DNA of 64,000 nucleotides from Lawsonibacter sp900766145 (GTDB taxonomy: Bacteria > Bacillota > Clostridia > Oscillospirales > Oscillospiraceae): assembly GCF_030372275.1 (NCBI RefSeq), contig NZ_JAUDDJ010000007.1. One strand, 5' to 3'. The position numbers and the translations under genes were made by a program. Each line of letters opens with the position of its first letter. Position 1 is the first letter of the stretch. Below the pieces are notes generated by a model. The model saw only the letters and a list, made by a program, of their open reading frames with translations. It did not search any database and had not been told where the DNA came from. Below, piece after piece: positions 8,705 through 17,652 of the stretch.

Positions 8705-8733
8705 AACATAATCAATGGAAGCGATGATGTCAA
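8705..8733 (-). promoter_or_regulatory. Promoter of the arginase gene
   Basis: On the minus strand, TTGACA (8728-8733), a 17-base spacer and TATGTT (8705-8710). The start site would be near 8698, giving a leader of about 110 bases that contains a CCCCTGC/GCAGGGG hairpin before the ribosome site. Confidence 0.75.
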
Positions 8734-9185
8734 ATAGATTGTGTTTGATATTGTGATTTTAAGTAAAAAAGGATGCCTCTATGCGCTGTGACAGGGGCGG
8801 AATCTAAATTTTTGCACACAGCACGATTTACCGTCCTGGCAATGAAAATAGGAAGCTGTCCCCCGCAGCCGCTCGGAGAACTGCGTCCTTTGGACACAAC
8901 ATACATCCTGATGTGAAAAATTCTTTTCTGCATTTTGAACCGCAGAGAGATGCAATTTGATTCCAAAAGAATGAAAAAGATTTTCTACAAAAGTATATAC
9001 AGAAATGCGGTATAATATATAAAAAGGCGCATGTATTGCTACATAGAAGAAAAAGTGTTTTGATATGAAACTTTTTTCAAAGGAGAAGACAAAGATTTTC
9101 TCTCGTCTATTTCCCTATAAAGACAGTATGTAATTGCGTTCATTTTCACCACTGCGCCAAAAATCGTTTTGTTTCCAATTTGCAA
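8734..9185. other. 450-base AT-rich intergenic region
   Basis: No convincing gene is seen. It contains an isolated TATAAT (9011-9016) without a good -35, and a 22-codon ORF (9065-9133, MKLFSKEKTK start) that lacks a ribosome site. Base composition is much richer in A+T than the neighbouring genes. Confidence 0.4.
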
Positions 9186-9214
9186 TTGAAACTGGTGCGC
9201 TCTTCCAGTATAAT
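9186..9214 (+). promoter_or_regulatory. Strong promoter of the M60-like remnant and SLH gene
   Basis: TTGAAA (9186-9191), a spacer of exactly 17 bases and TATAAT (9209-9214). The start site near 9221 lies about 80 bases before the signal-peptide ORF. Confidence 0.8.
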
Positions 9215-9297
9215 GCCGCGTGGTAGAGGCCGTCGGCCCCGGTCCGTTTGGATGCGGGACGGGCGGCTTAGCTATGCGATCATGAACTTTGGAAAGG

Positions 9298-10706
9298 ATG
9301 AATGCTTTGAACCAGCTTCGACGACTGACCTCAGGCCTGCTGAGTCTGGCTCTGGTAGGTTCCACCTGCACCACTTGGCTGCCTAACGTTGCCGCGGCCA
9401 GCCGCCGGGATAGCGCGGCTACACCACCGACGAGCGGGTGGCCCTCATCGCCTCCCAGGTGGCGGACCGGGATCTCACCGAGTTCTTCACCCGCTGGGGC
9501 GTGACCCTCAGCGACGGGGTGAAGAGCATCCTGGACGACTACCAGCCTGAGACCCGCGCCATCTGGTATCTCAACGACGCCTCCCGTACCTACCGGCTGG
9601 GCAGCGGCAGCGCCGCCAACGGCAGCGCCACCGTGACTGCCTCTGTGGAGGAGTCCCAGGTGACCCTGACCATCCAGCACACCGACGCCAGCAAGATCCT
9701 GGGCTATGAGATCCGCCGCAACGGCGTGGCCATCGCCTTCACCACCAGCAGCACCTATACCGACAATCTGGGCGCCGCCAACAACCGCACCTATACCTAT
9801 TCCATGGTGCCCGTGGACAAGCTGGGCAACCTGGGCACTGAGGCCAAGGCCAACGAGGTCCGGGTGGCCTATGACAAGACCATCTCCGATGACCTGTACA
9901 CCCTGGTGCACGATGGCGACACCGTCACCATCACCATGAAGAACGGCGCTTCTGTGCCTGTGACCGGCATCAAGGTGACCGGCACCGGCCTGTCCGGCAG
10001 CTACACCGTACAGGTGAAGGTCAGCGCCGGGGCCAACTGGACCGACGCCAAGACCGGCGAGCTGTCCGACGACCTGGTGGCCTACTTCACCAAGCCCGGC
10101 GCAAAGCCCGACGACACCCGCATCTGGACCTATGACGCCGCCGTGGTGAAGATCACCGGCATCCCTGAGAGTGCTCAGGTGGAGCTGCTGGACTACCCCG
10201 GCGACCGGGTGGACTTCTATGAGGGCGCTGCGGTGGGCGTGCTGAAGGACAACTTCCAGTACGGCGATAGAGAGGACGAGGTCATCCCCGCCGGTACCCT
10301 GGTCATCCTGGGCACCTACCGGGGCGATCCCACCTACAACTACGTGTCGGTGGAGGCGGTGTACAACACCACCAGCGAGGCCGACGAGGCCAACGGCGTC
10401 ACCACCATCACCCGCGCCATGAACGGCTACGGCCTGCTCTTTGCCGAGATCCCGGAGGACGGGGCGGTGAGCGACACCAGCGATGGCTTCTTCCTCTTCG
10501 TGCCCGACCTGGAGAAGGAGAAGGAGCTCAACGCCCAGAGCGGCGTCACCGACGACTATCCCCTGGAGATCCGGGTCAACTTCTACCGTACCGACGTGCC
10601 CAACACCAACCAGGGCGGGCGCATCACCAGTGAGACCCTGTGGCTCAGCTTCCCCTCGGAGGACGACCTGCCCTCCATCGAGCTGACTGGAAGCGCAGAG
10701 AATTAA
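9298..10706 (+). pseudogene. Truncated secreted M60-like peptidase with Fn3-like region
   Basis: The 5' part encodes a signal peptide (LNQLRRLTSGLLSLAL, then VAAA) in one frame, starting at ATG 9298 or, better spaced from GGAAAGG, TTG 9307. Near 9400-9413 the reading frame changes, and a TAG at 9411 precedes the second frame. The second frame then reads RGYTTDERVALIASQVADRD and DLTEFFTRWGVTLSD, which looks like the C-terminal helical end of a peptidase M60-type catalytic domain. A fibronectin-III-like segment follows (about 9620-9870), then a beta-rich tail to 10706. The whole zinc-binding HExxH core is missing, so this is an internal deletion, not only a frameshift. It could make a cytoplasmic fragment from GTG 9438. 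Assembly error cannot be excluded. Assignment to M60 is tentative. Confidence 0.6.
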
Positions 10707-10718
10707 AGGAGAACGCCT

Positions 10719-12055
10719 GTGAAACGAAATCGAATTTTCAGCCTGATCTGTGCCCTGGCACTGACCATGGGCCTGCTGATCCCCTGTGCCGCGGCGGCGG
10801 CCCAGGGGCCCCAGCTGACGGTGTCCAGCCAGGAGGCGGCCGCCAACCAGACTGTGGGTCTGACTGCTCTGCCCGCGGACTGCCAGAGCCTTCAGATCAC
10901 TCTGACCCTCTCCGCCGACGCCGACTACACCTTTACAGCGGACAGCGCTCCGGCGTGTATACCACCTATAAGCAGCATGGCCAGAATGTGACCATCTATG
11001 TCACCGCCAAGACCGGCACCCTGCCCGACGAGGGCAGCCTCACCCTGGGCGTGCTCTCCTCGGACGGCGCCCGCTTTACCGTGGAGCAGGCTTCCGACCT
11101 GAAGGTGCTTAACGACAGCAGCGCCGAGACCGTCTATCCCGCGGTGGACGTGGAGGACAGCGGCAATTCCGGCGGGACCCAGGAGCCGGACGAGCCCACT
11201 CCCCCCACCGAGGGTGAAGACGGCGACGGTTCCGACGGCACTGAGGATCAGACCACCTATGCCATCACCATCCGCACCTCCACCGGCGGCAAAGTAACCG
11301 CCAGCGCGGCCCGGGCGGAGCAGGGTGAAGTGATCACCCTCAACGTCGCTCCCAATGCGGGCTTTGAGCTGAGTTCTCTCACTGTCACCACCTCCGCGGG
11401 CAAGAAGCTGTCTCTGGCGGACAAGGGCAATGGCAAATACACCTTTACCATGCCCGCCGCCGCCGTTGCGGTCACCGCCCTCTTTGCCCCCCAGGAGACC
11501 GAGCCCGACTTCCCCTTTGACGACGTGGCCCAGGGCACCTGGTACTACGAGGGGGTGCGGTATGCCTATGAGCACGGCCTGATGAGCGGCACCGGCGAGG
11601 GCACCTTCTCCCCCGACCTGCCCACCAGCCGGGGTATGCTGGTCACCATCCTCTACCGCCTGGCGGGCAGCCCTGCCGCAGGCAGCGCCTCCTTCACCGA
11701 CGTGGCTCCGGGCCAGTGGTATGCGGACGGTGTAGCCTGGGCCAGTGCCAACGGTGTGGTTTCCGGCTATACCGACGGCAGCTTCCGGCCCAACGACACC
11801 ATCACCCGGGAGCAGATGGCCGCCATCCTCTACCAGTATGCCCGCCTCCAGGGCAAGCTGGACAGCGGCCGGGCCGATCTGTCCATCTTCGCGGATGTGG
11901 ATGACCTGAGTGCCTACGCCAAGGAGCCCATGAGCTGGGCTGTGGCTCAGGGCCTGTTCAGCGGCGTATCCGCCGATATGCTGGCCCCCGGCGGCTCCAC
12001 CACCCGCGCCCAGGCGGCGGTCATTCTGACTGCCTTTTCCAAGGCACTGGGCTAA
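10719..12055 (+). pseudogene. SLH-domain surface protein with a frameshift
   Basis: The start (ATG 10719, ribosome site AAAGGAG) encodes a signal peptide MKRNRIFSLICALALTMGL followed by a beta-rich domain. The frame changes at about 10938-10949; one missing base in GACAGCGCTCCGG would restore DS-x-SGVYTTYK. The downstream frame continues through an acidic Pro/Gly/Asp linker, a bacterial-repeat-like domain (YAITIRTSTGGKVTASAARA) and three SLH domains (about 11510-11670, 11690-11860 and 11885-12050; FDDVAQGTWYYEG, FTDVAPGQWYADG, FADVDDLSAY). SLH domains anchor proteins to pyruvylated cell-wall polymer. It lies 12 bases after the M60-like remnant, so the two probably formed one operon. A sequencing error, true decay or phase variation could explain the shift. 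Confidence 0.75.
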
Positions 12056-12100
12056 CCCGTAAAATTGTGGAAAAAACACAAAATAATAGGTTCATGCAAC

Positions 12101-12131
12101 AAAAAAGCGGCCCGTTGGGCCGCTTTTTTTT
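12101..12131 (+). terminator. Terminator after the SLH gene
   Basis: AAAAAAGCGGCCC, GTT loop, GGGCCGCTTTTTTTT: a perfect GC stem with a T8 run on the plus strand and A6 on the other side. Confidence 0.9.
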
Positions 12132-12140
12132 GTTTCCCCG

Positions 12141-12170
12141 TTTACAATAGAGAAGGAGATGTGCTATAAT
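12141..12170 (+). promoter_or_regulatory. Promoter of the ROK regulator gene
   Basis: TTTACA (12141-12146), 18-base spacer and TATAAT (12165-12170) preceded by TGC (extended -10). Confidence 0.75.
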
Positions 12171-12204
12171 GAAACCACTTTTATAAAAGCTAGGGGGAGC
12201 GACG

Positions 12205-13338
12205 ATGTGCGCCCACAGACCGCTGTCCACCGTTGAGGTGCGCAAGCAGAACCGAAATCGTGTCTATCGCCACCTGATCACGCTCTGGGAGCCTGTCACC
12301 AAGCAGGAACTGGCCTTTCGCCTGTCCATGAGTCTGCCTACCCTTTCTCAAAATTTGAATGAATTGGCGGAGATGGGGCTCATTGACCGCTCAGCCACCA
12401 CCGACTCCACCGGCGGGCGGCGGCCCCGGCTGATCGCGCCCTTGCCCAACGCCCGCTTTGCCCTGGGGGCAGAGCTGACTGGAGGGGATCTGCGGCTGGT
12501 GGCGGTCAACCTGCGCCAGGAGACCGTGGCCTATCAGAAGATCATCCTGCCCTTTTCCAATACGGTAGAGTACGGGAACCGCCTGGCCGAGCTGATCGAG
12601 GCCTTTTTGGACGCCAACCACCTGGACCGGGATAAGCTGCTGGGGGTAGGGCTGACCCTGCCGGGCATTATCGGCCCGGACCAGAGCACCATCGAATATG
12701 CCCCCACCATCGGGGTGCATACCTCTACGCCCTGCCGTTTTACCAGCCCCATTCCCTACCCCACCCTCCTGGACAACGACGCCAACTGCGGCGGATTTGG
12801 AGAGTGGTGGAACCGCACCGACCAGCAGAGCATGGCCTACCTCTCCCTGAGCCGAGGCGTGGGCGGGGCCTTCCTGGTGGGCGGACAGCTGTACGACGGG
12901 GTCAGCCACCGGGCCGCCGAGTTTGGACACATGTGCCTGCACCCGGGCGGCCGCCGCTGTGAGTGCGGCCGGCAGGGCTGTCTGGAGGCCTACTGCTCCG
13001 CGGCCCGCCTCTCCGACGACCTGGACATCACTCTGGAGGTGTTCTTCCAGCGCCTGGAGCAGGGCGAGCCCTCCTGTCAGGCGTTGTGGAAGAGCTATCT
13101 GGAGGATCTGGCCACCGCAGTCACCACCATCCACACCATTTTGGACTGCACGGTGATGATCGGAGGATCGGTGTCCCAGTATCTGCCCCCCTACCGCAGT
13201 CAGCTGGGAAAGCTGATCCGGGAGCTGGACCCCCTGTCCGACCAAACTGATTTTTTTACCTTCTGCCCCAGTTCCAGCCATTCGGTGTGTATTGGCGCCG
13301 CCACCCGCTTTCTTTACGATTTTATCACCCAGCTGTAA
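12205..13338 (+). CDS. ROK-family transcriptional repressor (XylR/NagC-like)
   Basis: A 377-residue regulator. Residues about 10-65 form a winged helix-turn-helix (VTKQELAFRLSMSLPTLSQN is the recognition region). The rest is a ROK sugar-binding fold with the zinc motif CECGRQGCLE. ROK repressors of this shape release DNA when they bind a sugar or sugar phosphate. The sugar importer gene follows 250 bases downstream in the same direction, behind inverted repeats that are good operator candidates (13382-13394 and 13408-13437). It is therefore likely the local regulator of the sugar operon. It has its own promoter and terminator. ATG 12205 follows AGGGGGAG. The inducing sugar cannot be read from sequence. 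Confidence 0.88.
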   Translation: MCAHRPLSTVEVRKQNRNRVYRHLITLWEPVTKQELAFRLSMSLPTLSQNLNELAEMGLIDRSATTDSTGGRRPRLIAPLPNARFALGAELTGGDLRLVAVNLRQETVAYQKIILPFSNTVEYGNRLAELIEAFLDANHLDRDKLLGVGLTLPGIIGPDQSTIEYAPTIGVHTSTPCRFTSPIPYPTLLDNDANCGGFGEWWNRTDQQSMAYLSLSRGVGGAFLVGGQLYDGVSHRAAEFGHMCLHPGGRRCECGRQGCLEAYCSAARLSDDLDITLEVFFQRLEQGEPSCQALWKSYLEDLATAVTTIHTILDCTVMIGGSVSQYLPPYRSQLGKLIRELDPLSDQTDFFTFCPSSSHSVCIGAATRFLYDFITQL

Positions 13339-13347
13339 ACCCGGTTT

Positions 13348-13377
13348 TCCGCCGTCCCCAGGACGGCGGATTTTTTT
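13348..13377 (+). terminator. Terminator after the ROK regulator gene
   Basis: TCCGCCGTCC, CCA loop, GGACGGCGGA and T7: a perfect 10-base-pair stem. Confidence 0.92.
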
Positions 13378-13381
13378 GTTG

Positions 13382-13394
13382 TTAAACTGTTTAA
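13382..13394. promoter_or_regulatory. Palindrome, candidate repressor site
   Basis: TTAAAC-T-GTTTAA, a perfect 6-base inverted repeat around one base, about 58 bases upstream of the -35 of the sugar operon. The GTTTAA half-site is like XylR-type boxes of Firmicutes. Confidence 0.4.
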
Positions 13395-13407
13395 ATTTAG
13401 GATTTTC

Positions 13408-13437
13408 AATTTGTACAAGGCGCTAAATGTACAAATT
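13408..13437. promoter_or_regulatory. Perfect 10-base inverted repeat, candidate operator
   Basis: AATTTGTACA, 10-base spacer, TGTACAAATT. The half-site centres are 20 bases apart (two helical turns) and the repeat ends 14 bases before the -35 box of the chvE promoter. This is well placed for the ROK repressor encoded upstream. Confidence 0.55.
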
Positions 13438-13451
13438 TGCGAAAAATCCTG

Positions 13452-13481
13452 TTGACATCCGAATTTGTTTTGTTGTATTCT
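13452..13481 (+). promoter_or_regulatory. Promoter of the sugar ABC operon
   Basis: Perfect TTGACA (13452-13457), 18-base spacer and TATTCT (13476-13481). The leader to ATG 13585 is about 95 bases. Confidence 0.75.
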
Positions 13482-13584
13482 ATGGACAGAAAGAGAAAGG
13501 ATTTTTACAAAAGTTCTTTCTCTAACTTCGGAAGCCGTCAACATCATGGCGGCACCACTTCAAAACAAAGAAGGAGCGATTGAA

Positions 13585-14757
13585 ATGAAAAAGCGTATTC
13601 TGGCTCTTGCCCTGTCCGCAGCGATGGCCCTGTCCCTGGCTGCCTGCTCCAACGGCGGCGATGCCTCCGGGTCCGGCTCTGGTTCTGGTTCGGGGTCCAG
13701 CTCCGGCGGCAGCACCGGCGCCCAGAAGGTGGGTATCGCCATGCCCACCCAGTCTCTGGAGCGGTGGAACCGGGACGGCTCTTACCTGGATGAGCAGTTC
13801 AAGAGCGCCGGCTATGAGACGATCCTCACTTACTCTGACAACGACATCAACCGCCAGGTCAACGACATCCAGAATATGATTGCGGAGGACGTGGACCTGT
13901 TAGTCATCGCCGCCATCGACGGCGAGGCCCTGAACACCGTCATGAACGAGGCCGGCCAAGCCGGCATTCCCGTCATCGCCTATGACCGCCTCATCATGAA
14001 TGACAATGCCTCCTACTACGTGTCCTTCGACAACTATACGGTGGGTACCCTCCAGGGCCAGTACATCGTGGATACCCTGGATCTGGACAACGCTGCCGGC
14101 CCCTTCAATATGGAAATCACCGCCGGTGACCCCGCCGACAACAACGCCACCTACTTCTATCAGGGAGCCGTGGATGTGCTCCAGCCATACATCGACTCCG
14201 GCAAGCTGGTGGTCGTCTCCGGCCAGACCGATTTTGACACCGTAGCCACCGCTCAGTGGGATTCCCAGACCGCCATGGAGCGTGCCCAGAACGTGCTGGC
14301 TTCCTATTACGCCGACGGCACCCAGGTTGACGTGTGGCTGTGCTCCAACGACTCCACCGCCCTGGGCGTCTCCCAGGCTATCCAGTCTGACTACGCCGGC
14401 TCCAACCAGCCCATCATCACCGGCCAGGACGGCGACGAGGCCAACCTGAAGAACCTGGTGGACGGCCTGCAGTCTATGACCGTGTACAAGGCCGTGGCCA
14501 ACGAGGCCGTGGTTACCCTGGATCTGGGCAAAGCCATCCTGAGCGGCGCCGCCATCGACGCCAACCTGATCACCGATTCCGGCTGGGAGTTTGACTGCTC
14601 CTACGACACTGAGTCCTACAACACCTCCGACGGTCACAACTGCCCCTCCTTCCTGCTGATTCCCGACGTGGTTACCAAGGACAACATGGTGGAGAAGCTG
14701 GTTGACACCGGTTACTACACTCAGGACGCCGACGGTTACCTGCACCCCGCTGCCTGA
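13585..14757 (+). CDS. chvE: Multiple-sugar-binding lipoprotein (ChvE-like)
   Basis: A 390-residue substrate-binding lipoprotein of a sugar ABC importer. Residues 1-21 form a lipoprotein signal (MKKRILALALSAAM, lipobox LAAC with Cys21), followed by a Gly/Ser linker. The mature part begins KVGIAMPTQSLERWNRDG and contains IAAIDGEALN and ITAGDPADNN, typical of ChvE/XylF-type monosaccharide receptors. It is attached to the outer face of the membrane and delivers sugar to MmsAB. ATG 13585 follows AAGGAG by eight bases; the open frame upstream starts before the promoter's start point and is not used. A stem-loop after the gene may raise its mRNA level relative to the transporter genes. Likely ligands are pentoses or related aldoses. 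Confidence 0.88.
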   Translation: MKKRILALALSAAMALSLAACSNGGDASGSGSGSGSGSSSGGSTGAQKVGIAMPTQSLERWNRDGSYLDEQFKSAGYETILTYSDNDINRQVNDIQNMIAEDVDLLVIAAIDGEALNTVMNEAGQAGIPVIAYDRLIMNDNASYYVSFDNYTVGTLQGQYIVDTLDLDNAAGPFNMEITAGDPADNNATYFYQGAVDVLQPYIDSGKLVVVSGQTDFDTVATAQWDSQTAMERAQNVLASYYADGTQVDVWLCSNDSTALGVSQAIQSDYAGSNQPIITGQDGDEANLKNLVDGLQSMTVYKAVANEAVVTLDLGKAILSGAAIDANLITDSGWEFDCSYDTESYNTSDGHNCPSFLLIPDVVTKDNMVEKLVDTGYYTQDADGYLHPAA

Positions 14758-14793
14758 TCTGGAATCTGAATGAAAACACTGCCGAACTGTTAG

Positions 14794-14826
14794 ACAATGG
14801 GCGGGGCCTTCTGCCCCGCTCATTGT
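14794..14826 (+). promoter_or_regulatory. Intercistronic stem-loop between chvE and mmsA
   Basis: ACAATGGGCGGGG pairs with CCCCGCTCATTGT (13 pairs with one G-T). There is no T-run, so it is more likely an RNA 3'-end stabiliser or partial attenuator than a full terminator. Confidence 0.6.
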
Positions 14827-14863
14827 ACTCTGAATACCCAAGGCTGAAAGGAGGCCATCCCCT

Positions 14864-16420
14864 TTGTCACAGTACATTTTGGAGATGAAAAACATCACCA
14901 AGGAGTTCCCCGGCGTTAAAGCATTGGACAACGTGAACCTCCAGGTGGAACCCGGCGAGATCCACGCCCTTATCGGTGAAAACGGCGCGGGCAAGTCCAC
15001 CTTGATGAACGTGCTCTCCGGCACCTACCCCGCGGGCACCTACACCGGGGAGATCTATTACGAAGGCAAGCTGTGCCAGTTCAAGACCCAGAAGGACAGC
15101 GAAGCGGTGGGCATCGTCATCATCCACCAGGAGCTGGCCCTCATCCCCCTGCTCTCTATTGGAGAAAATATGTTCCTGGGCAACGAGATCCGCACGAAAA
15201 CGGGGACCATTGACTGGAACAAGACCTATTATGAGGCCGAGCGCCACATGAAGCAGGTGGGACTCAATGAGTCGGCCCAGACCCTGGTCAAGGACATCGG
15301 CACCGGCAAGCAGCAGCTGGTGGAGATCGCCAAGGCCTTCTCCAAGAAGGTAAAGCTGCTCATCCTGGACGAGCCCACCTCCTCCCTCAACGACGAGGAC
15401 GCCAAGATGCTGCTGGACCTGCTCATTGCGTTTAAGGAGGAGGGCCTGACCTCCATTATTATTACCCACAAGCTCAACGAGATCATCTACTGCGCCGACA
15501 AGGTCACCATCATTCGGGACGGCTCCACCATTGAGACCCTGGTCAAGGGGGTGGATGACCTGAGTGAGGACCGGATCATCAAGGGCATGGTGGGCCGCTC
15601 CATGGAGGACCGCTATCCCAAGCGGGAGCACAACGTGCAGCCGGAGATCAGCCTGGAGGTGAAAAACTGGACGGTGCACCACCCCCTGTACCCCGAGCGG
15701 GTGGTGGACGACAACATCTCCTTCCACGTCCACAAGGGCGAAGTGGTGGGCTTCTCCGGCTTGCAGGGCGCCGGGCGTACCGAGCTGGCCATGTCCATCT
15801 TCGGCCACAGCTACGGCACCGGCATCACCGGCGAGATCTACCTCAACGGCCAGAAGGTCCACCTGAAGAACACCGAGGACGCCATCCGCCACAAGCTGGC
15901 CTACGTCACCGAGGACCGGAAGACCAACGGCCTCATCCTGGGCGAGACCATCCGCTTCAACACCACCCTGGCCCGGCTGGACAAGGTGTGCTCCGGCAGC
16001 GGCGTCATCGACCGGGACAAGGAGGTCCAGGTGGCCGAGAAGATGAAGACCGAGATGGGCACCAAGACCCCCACCATCGAGCAGCACATCGGCAACCTGT
16101 CCGGCGGCAACCAGCAGAAGGCCCTGCTGGGCAAGTGGATGTTCACCGAGCCCGACGTGCTCATTCTGGATGAGCCCACCCGGGGCATCGACGTGGGCGC
16201 CAAGTACGATATCTACTGCCTCATCAACGACATGGTCAGCCGGGGCAAGTCGGTGGTGATGATCTCCTCCGAGCTGCCTGAGCTGCTGGGCATGTGCGAC
16301 CGGATCTATGTCATGAACGAGGGCCGCCTGCTGGCCGAGGTGAACGCCGCCGACGCCACCCAGGAGAGCATCATGGGCTATATCATCCGCGACACCGTGC
16401 GGGACACGGCGAAAGCTTAA
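14864..16420 (+). CDS. mmsA: Sugar ABC transporter ATP-binding protein (MmsA-like)
   Basis: A 518-residue protein with two ABC ATPase domains in tandem, the normal form for ribose/xylose-type importers. The first domain has Walker A GENGAGKST (near residue 43) and a Walker B ILDEPTSSL. The second has a degenerate Walker A (GLQGAGRTEL) but an intact signature NLSGGNQQK and ILDEPTRGIDVG. It works in the cytoplasm with the permease encoded next. The start appears to be TTG 14864, nine bases after AAAGGAGG; an ATG at 14885 is the only alternative and has no ribosome site at proper distance. Neighbours and the multiple-monosaccharide-type receptor support the MmsA/GguA name. Confidence 0.9.
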   Translation: MSQYILEMKNITKEFPGVKALDNVNLQVEPGEIHALIGENGAGKSTLMNVLSGTYPAGTYTGEIYYEGKLCQFKTQKDSEAVGIVIIHQELALIPLLSIGENMFLGNEIRTKTGTIDWNKTYYEAERHMKQVGLNESAQTLVKDIGTGKQQLVEIAKAFSKKVKLLILDEPTSSLNDEDAKMLLDLLIAFKEEGLTSIIITHKLNEIIYCADKVTIIRDGSTIETLVKGVDDLSEDRIIKGMVGRSMEDRYPKREHNVQPEISLEVKNWTVHHPLYPERVVDDNISFHVHKGEVVGFSGLQGAGRTELAMSIFGHSYGTGITGEIYLNGQKVHLKNTEDAIRHKLAYVTEDRKTNGLILGETIRFNTTLARLDKVCSGSGVIDRDKEVQVAEKMKTEMGTKTPTIEQHIGNLSGGNQQKALLGKWMFTEPDVLILDEPTRGIDVGAKYDIYCLINDMVSRGKSVVMISSELPELLGMCDRIYVMNEGRLLAEVNAADATQESIMGYIIRDTVRDTAKA

Positions 16421-16447
16421 TCACGTGGAATAGGGAGTGTGACATCC

Positions 16448-17620
16448 ATGAAAGGAACGACCAACAAAGCTTCGAATTTCCTCACCAAATACGCCATGGT
16501 CATCGCGCTGGTGATCGTGTTTGTTCTCTTTGCCTACCTCACCGACGGGCGTCTGCTGTACGCCCAGAACATGTCCAACCTGATGCTGCAAAACGGCTAC
16601 GTGCTGGTCATGGCCTGCGGCATGCTGCTGTGTATCCTCACCGGCGGTAACATCGATCTGTCCATCGGCTCGGTGATCTGCCTGGTGGGCGGCCTGGCTG
16701 CCGTGATGATCACCAGCATGGGCATCAATCCCATCCTCACCATTGTGGTCTGCCTGGTGGTCGGCCTGCTGGTGGGCGTGTGGCAGGGCTACTGGATCGG
16801 CTACGTCCGCATCCCCCCCTTCATCACCACCCTGGGCGGCATGTTCATCTTCCGCGGCATCGGCCGCCTCATCCTGGATAACAAGACCGTGGCCATCCAG
16901 GACTCCACCTTCCTGAACATCTTCACCATGTACATCAAGGTCCCCGGCCTGGACGACGGCGAGATCGCCCTGTCCGCCATCATTGTGGGCGTGGTGGCCG
17001 CCCTGTACGTCATCTTCCACACCGTGAAGAACCGCCGGGACCGGGCCAAGAACGGCTACCGCCAGAACAGCGCCGCCAGCGACTACATCAAGGCCGTCCT
17101 CATCGCCGCCCTGATCCTCTACTACTGCTACCTGCTCAGCCAGTACCGGGGCATCTCCGTCATGCTGGTGTGGGTGCTGGCCATCTGCCTCATCTATAAC
17201 TTCATCACCGCCAAGACCGCCTTCGGCCGCTACTTCTACGCCGTGGGCGGCAACGAGAAGGCCACCAAGCTCTCCGGCATCAACACCGACAAGATCTACT
17301 TCATCGCCTACGCCAACATGGGCCTGCTGGCCGGTCTGTGCGGCCTGCTCAATGCCGCCCGGGTGGGTTCCGTCAACGGCTCCACCGGCACCTCCTTTGA
17401 GATGGACGCCATCGGCGCCTGCTTCATCGGCGGCGCTTCCGCTTACGGCGGCAGCGGTACCGTGGGCGGCGTGGTCATCGGCGCTCTGCTGCTGGGCGTC
17501 ATCAACATGGGCATGTCCATCATGGGCATCGGCGACTCCTGGCAGTATGTGGTCAAGGGCGGCGTGCTGCTGGTCGCGGTTATCTTCGACGTGGTCACCA
17601 GCCGCAAGTCTGGAAAGTAA
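16448..17620 (+). CDS. mmsB: Sugar ABC transporter permease (MmsB-like)
   Basis: A 390-residue polytopic permease of the ribose/xylose class. About ten hydrophobic helices are visible. GGNIDLSIGSVICLVGG and the late FGRYFYAVGGNEKATKLSGI loop, which is the ATPase-contact region, are typical of the family. A long hydrophilic loop (about 195-220) lies between central helices, as in GguB/MmsB. ATG 16448 is placed ten bases after GGGAG; an upstream GTG 16439 is too close to that site. It forms the membrane channel for the ChvE-like receptor and MmsA. Confidence 0.9.
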   Translation: MKGTTNKASNFLTKYAMVIALVIVFVLFAYLTDGRLLYAQNMSNLMLQNGYVLVMACGMLLCILTGGNIDLSIGSVICLVGGLAAVMITSMGINPILTIVVCLVVGLLVGVWQGYWIGYVRIPPFITTLGGMFIFRGIGRLILDNKTVAIQDSTFLNIFTMYIKVPGLDDGEIALSAIIVGVVAALYVIFHTVKNRRDRAKNGYRQNSAASDYIKAVLIAALILYYCYLLSQYRGISVMLVWVLAICLIYNFITAKTAFGRYFYAVGGNEKATKLSGINTDKIYFIAYANMGLLAGLCGLLNAARVGSVNGSTGTSFEMDAIGACFIGGASAYGGSGTVGGVVIGALLLGVINMGMSIMGIGDSWQYVVKGGVLLVAVIFDVVTSRKSGK

Positions 17621-17652
17621 ACATTCCGATCCGTTGCCTTTTGGAGGAAACT

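Noticed and set aside
8590..8733. 48-codon N-terminal extension of arginase
   Set aside because: The ATG lies within the -35 of the gene's promoter and has no ribosome site; ATG 8589 has TTGAGGTGA and gives the normal length.
8730..8966. 78-codon minus-strand ORF upstream of arginase
   Set aside because: No ribosome site; it overlaps the arginase promoter and its composition is that of noncoding AT-rich DNA.
9065..9133. 22-codon ORF MKLFSKEKTK... after a TATAAT at 9011
   Set aside because: Lacks a ribosome site and a -35; too little support to call a leader peptide.
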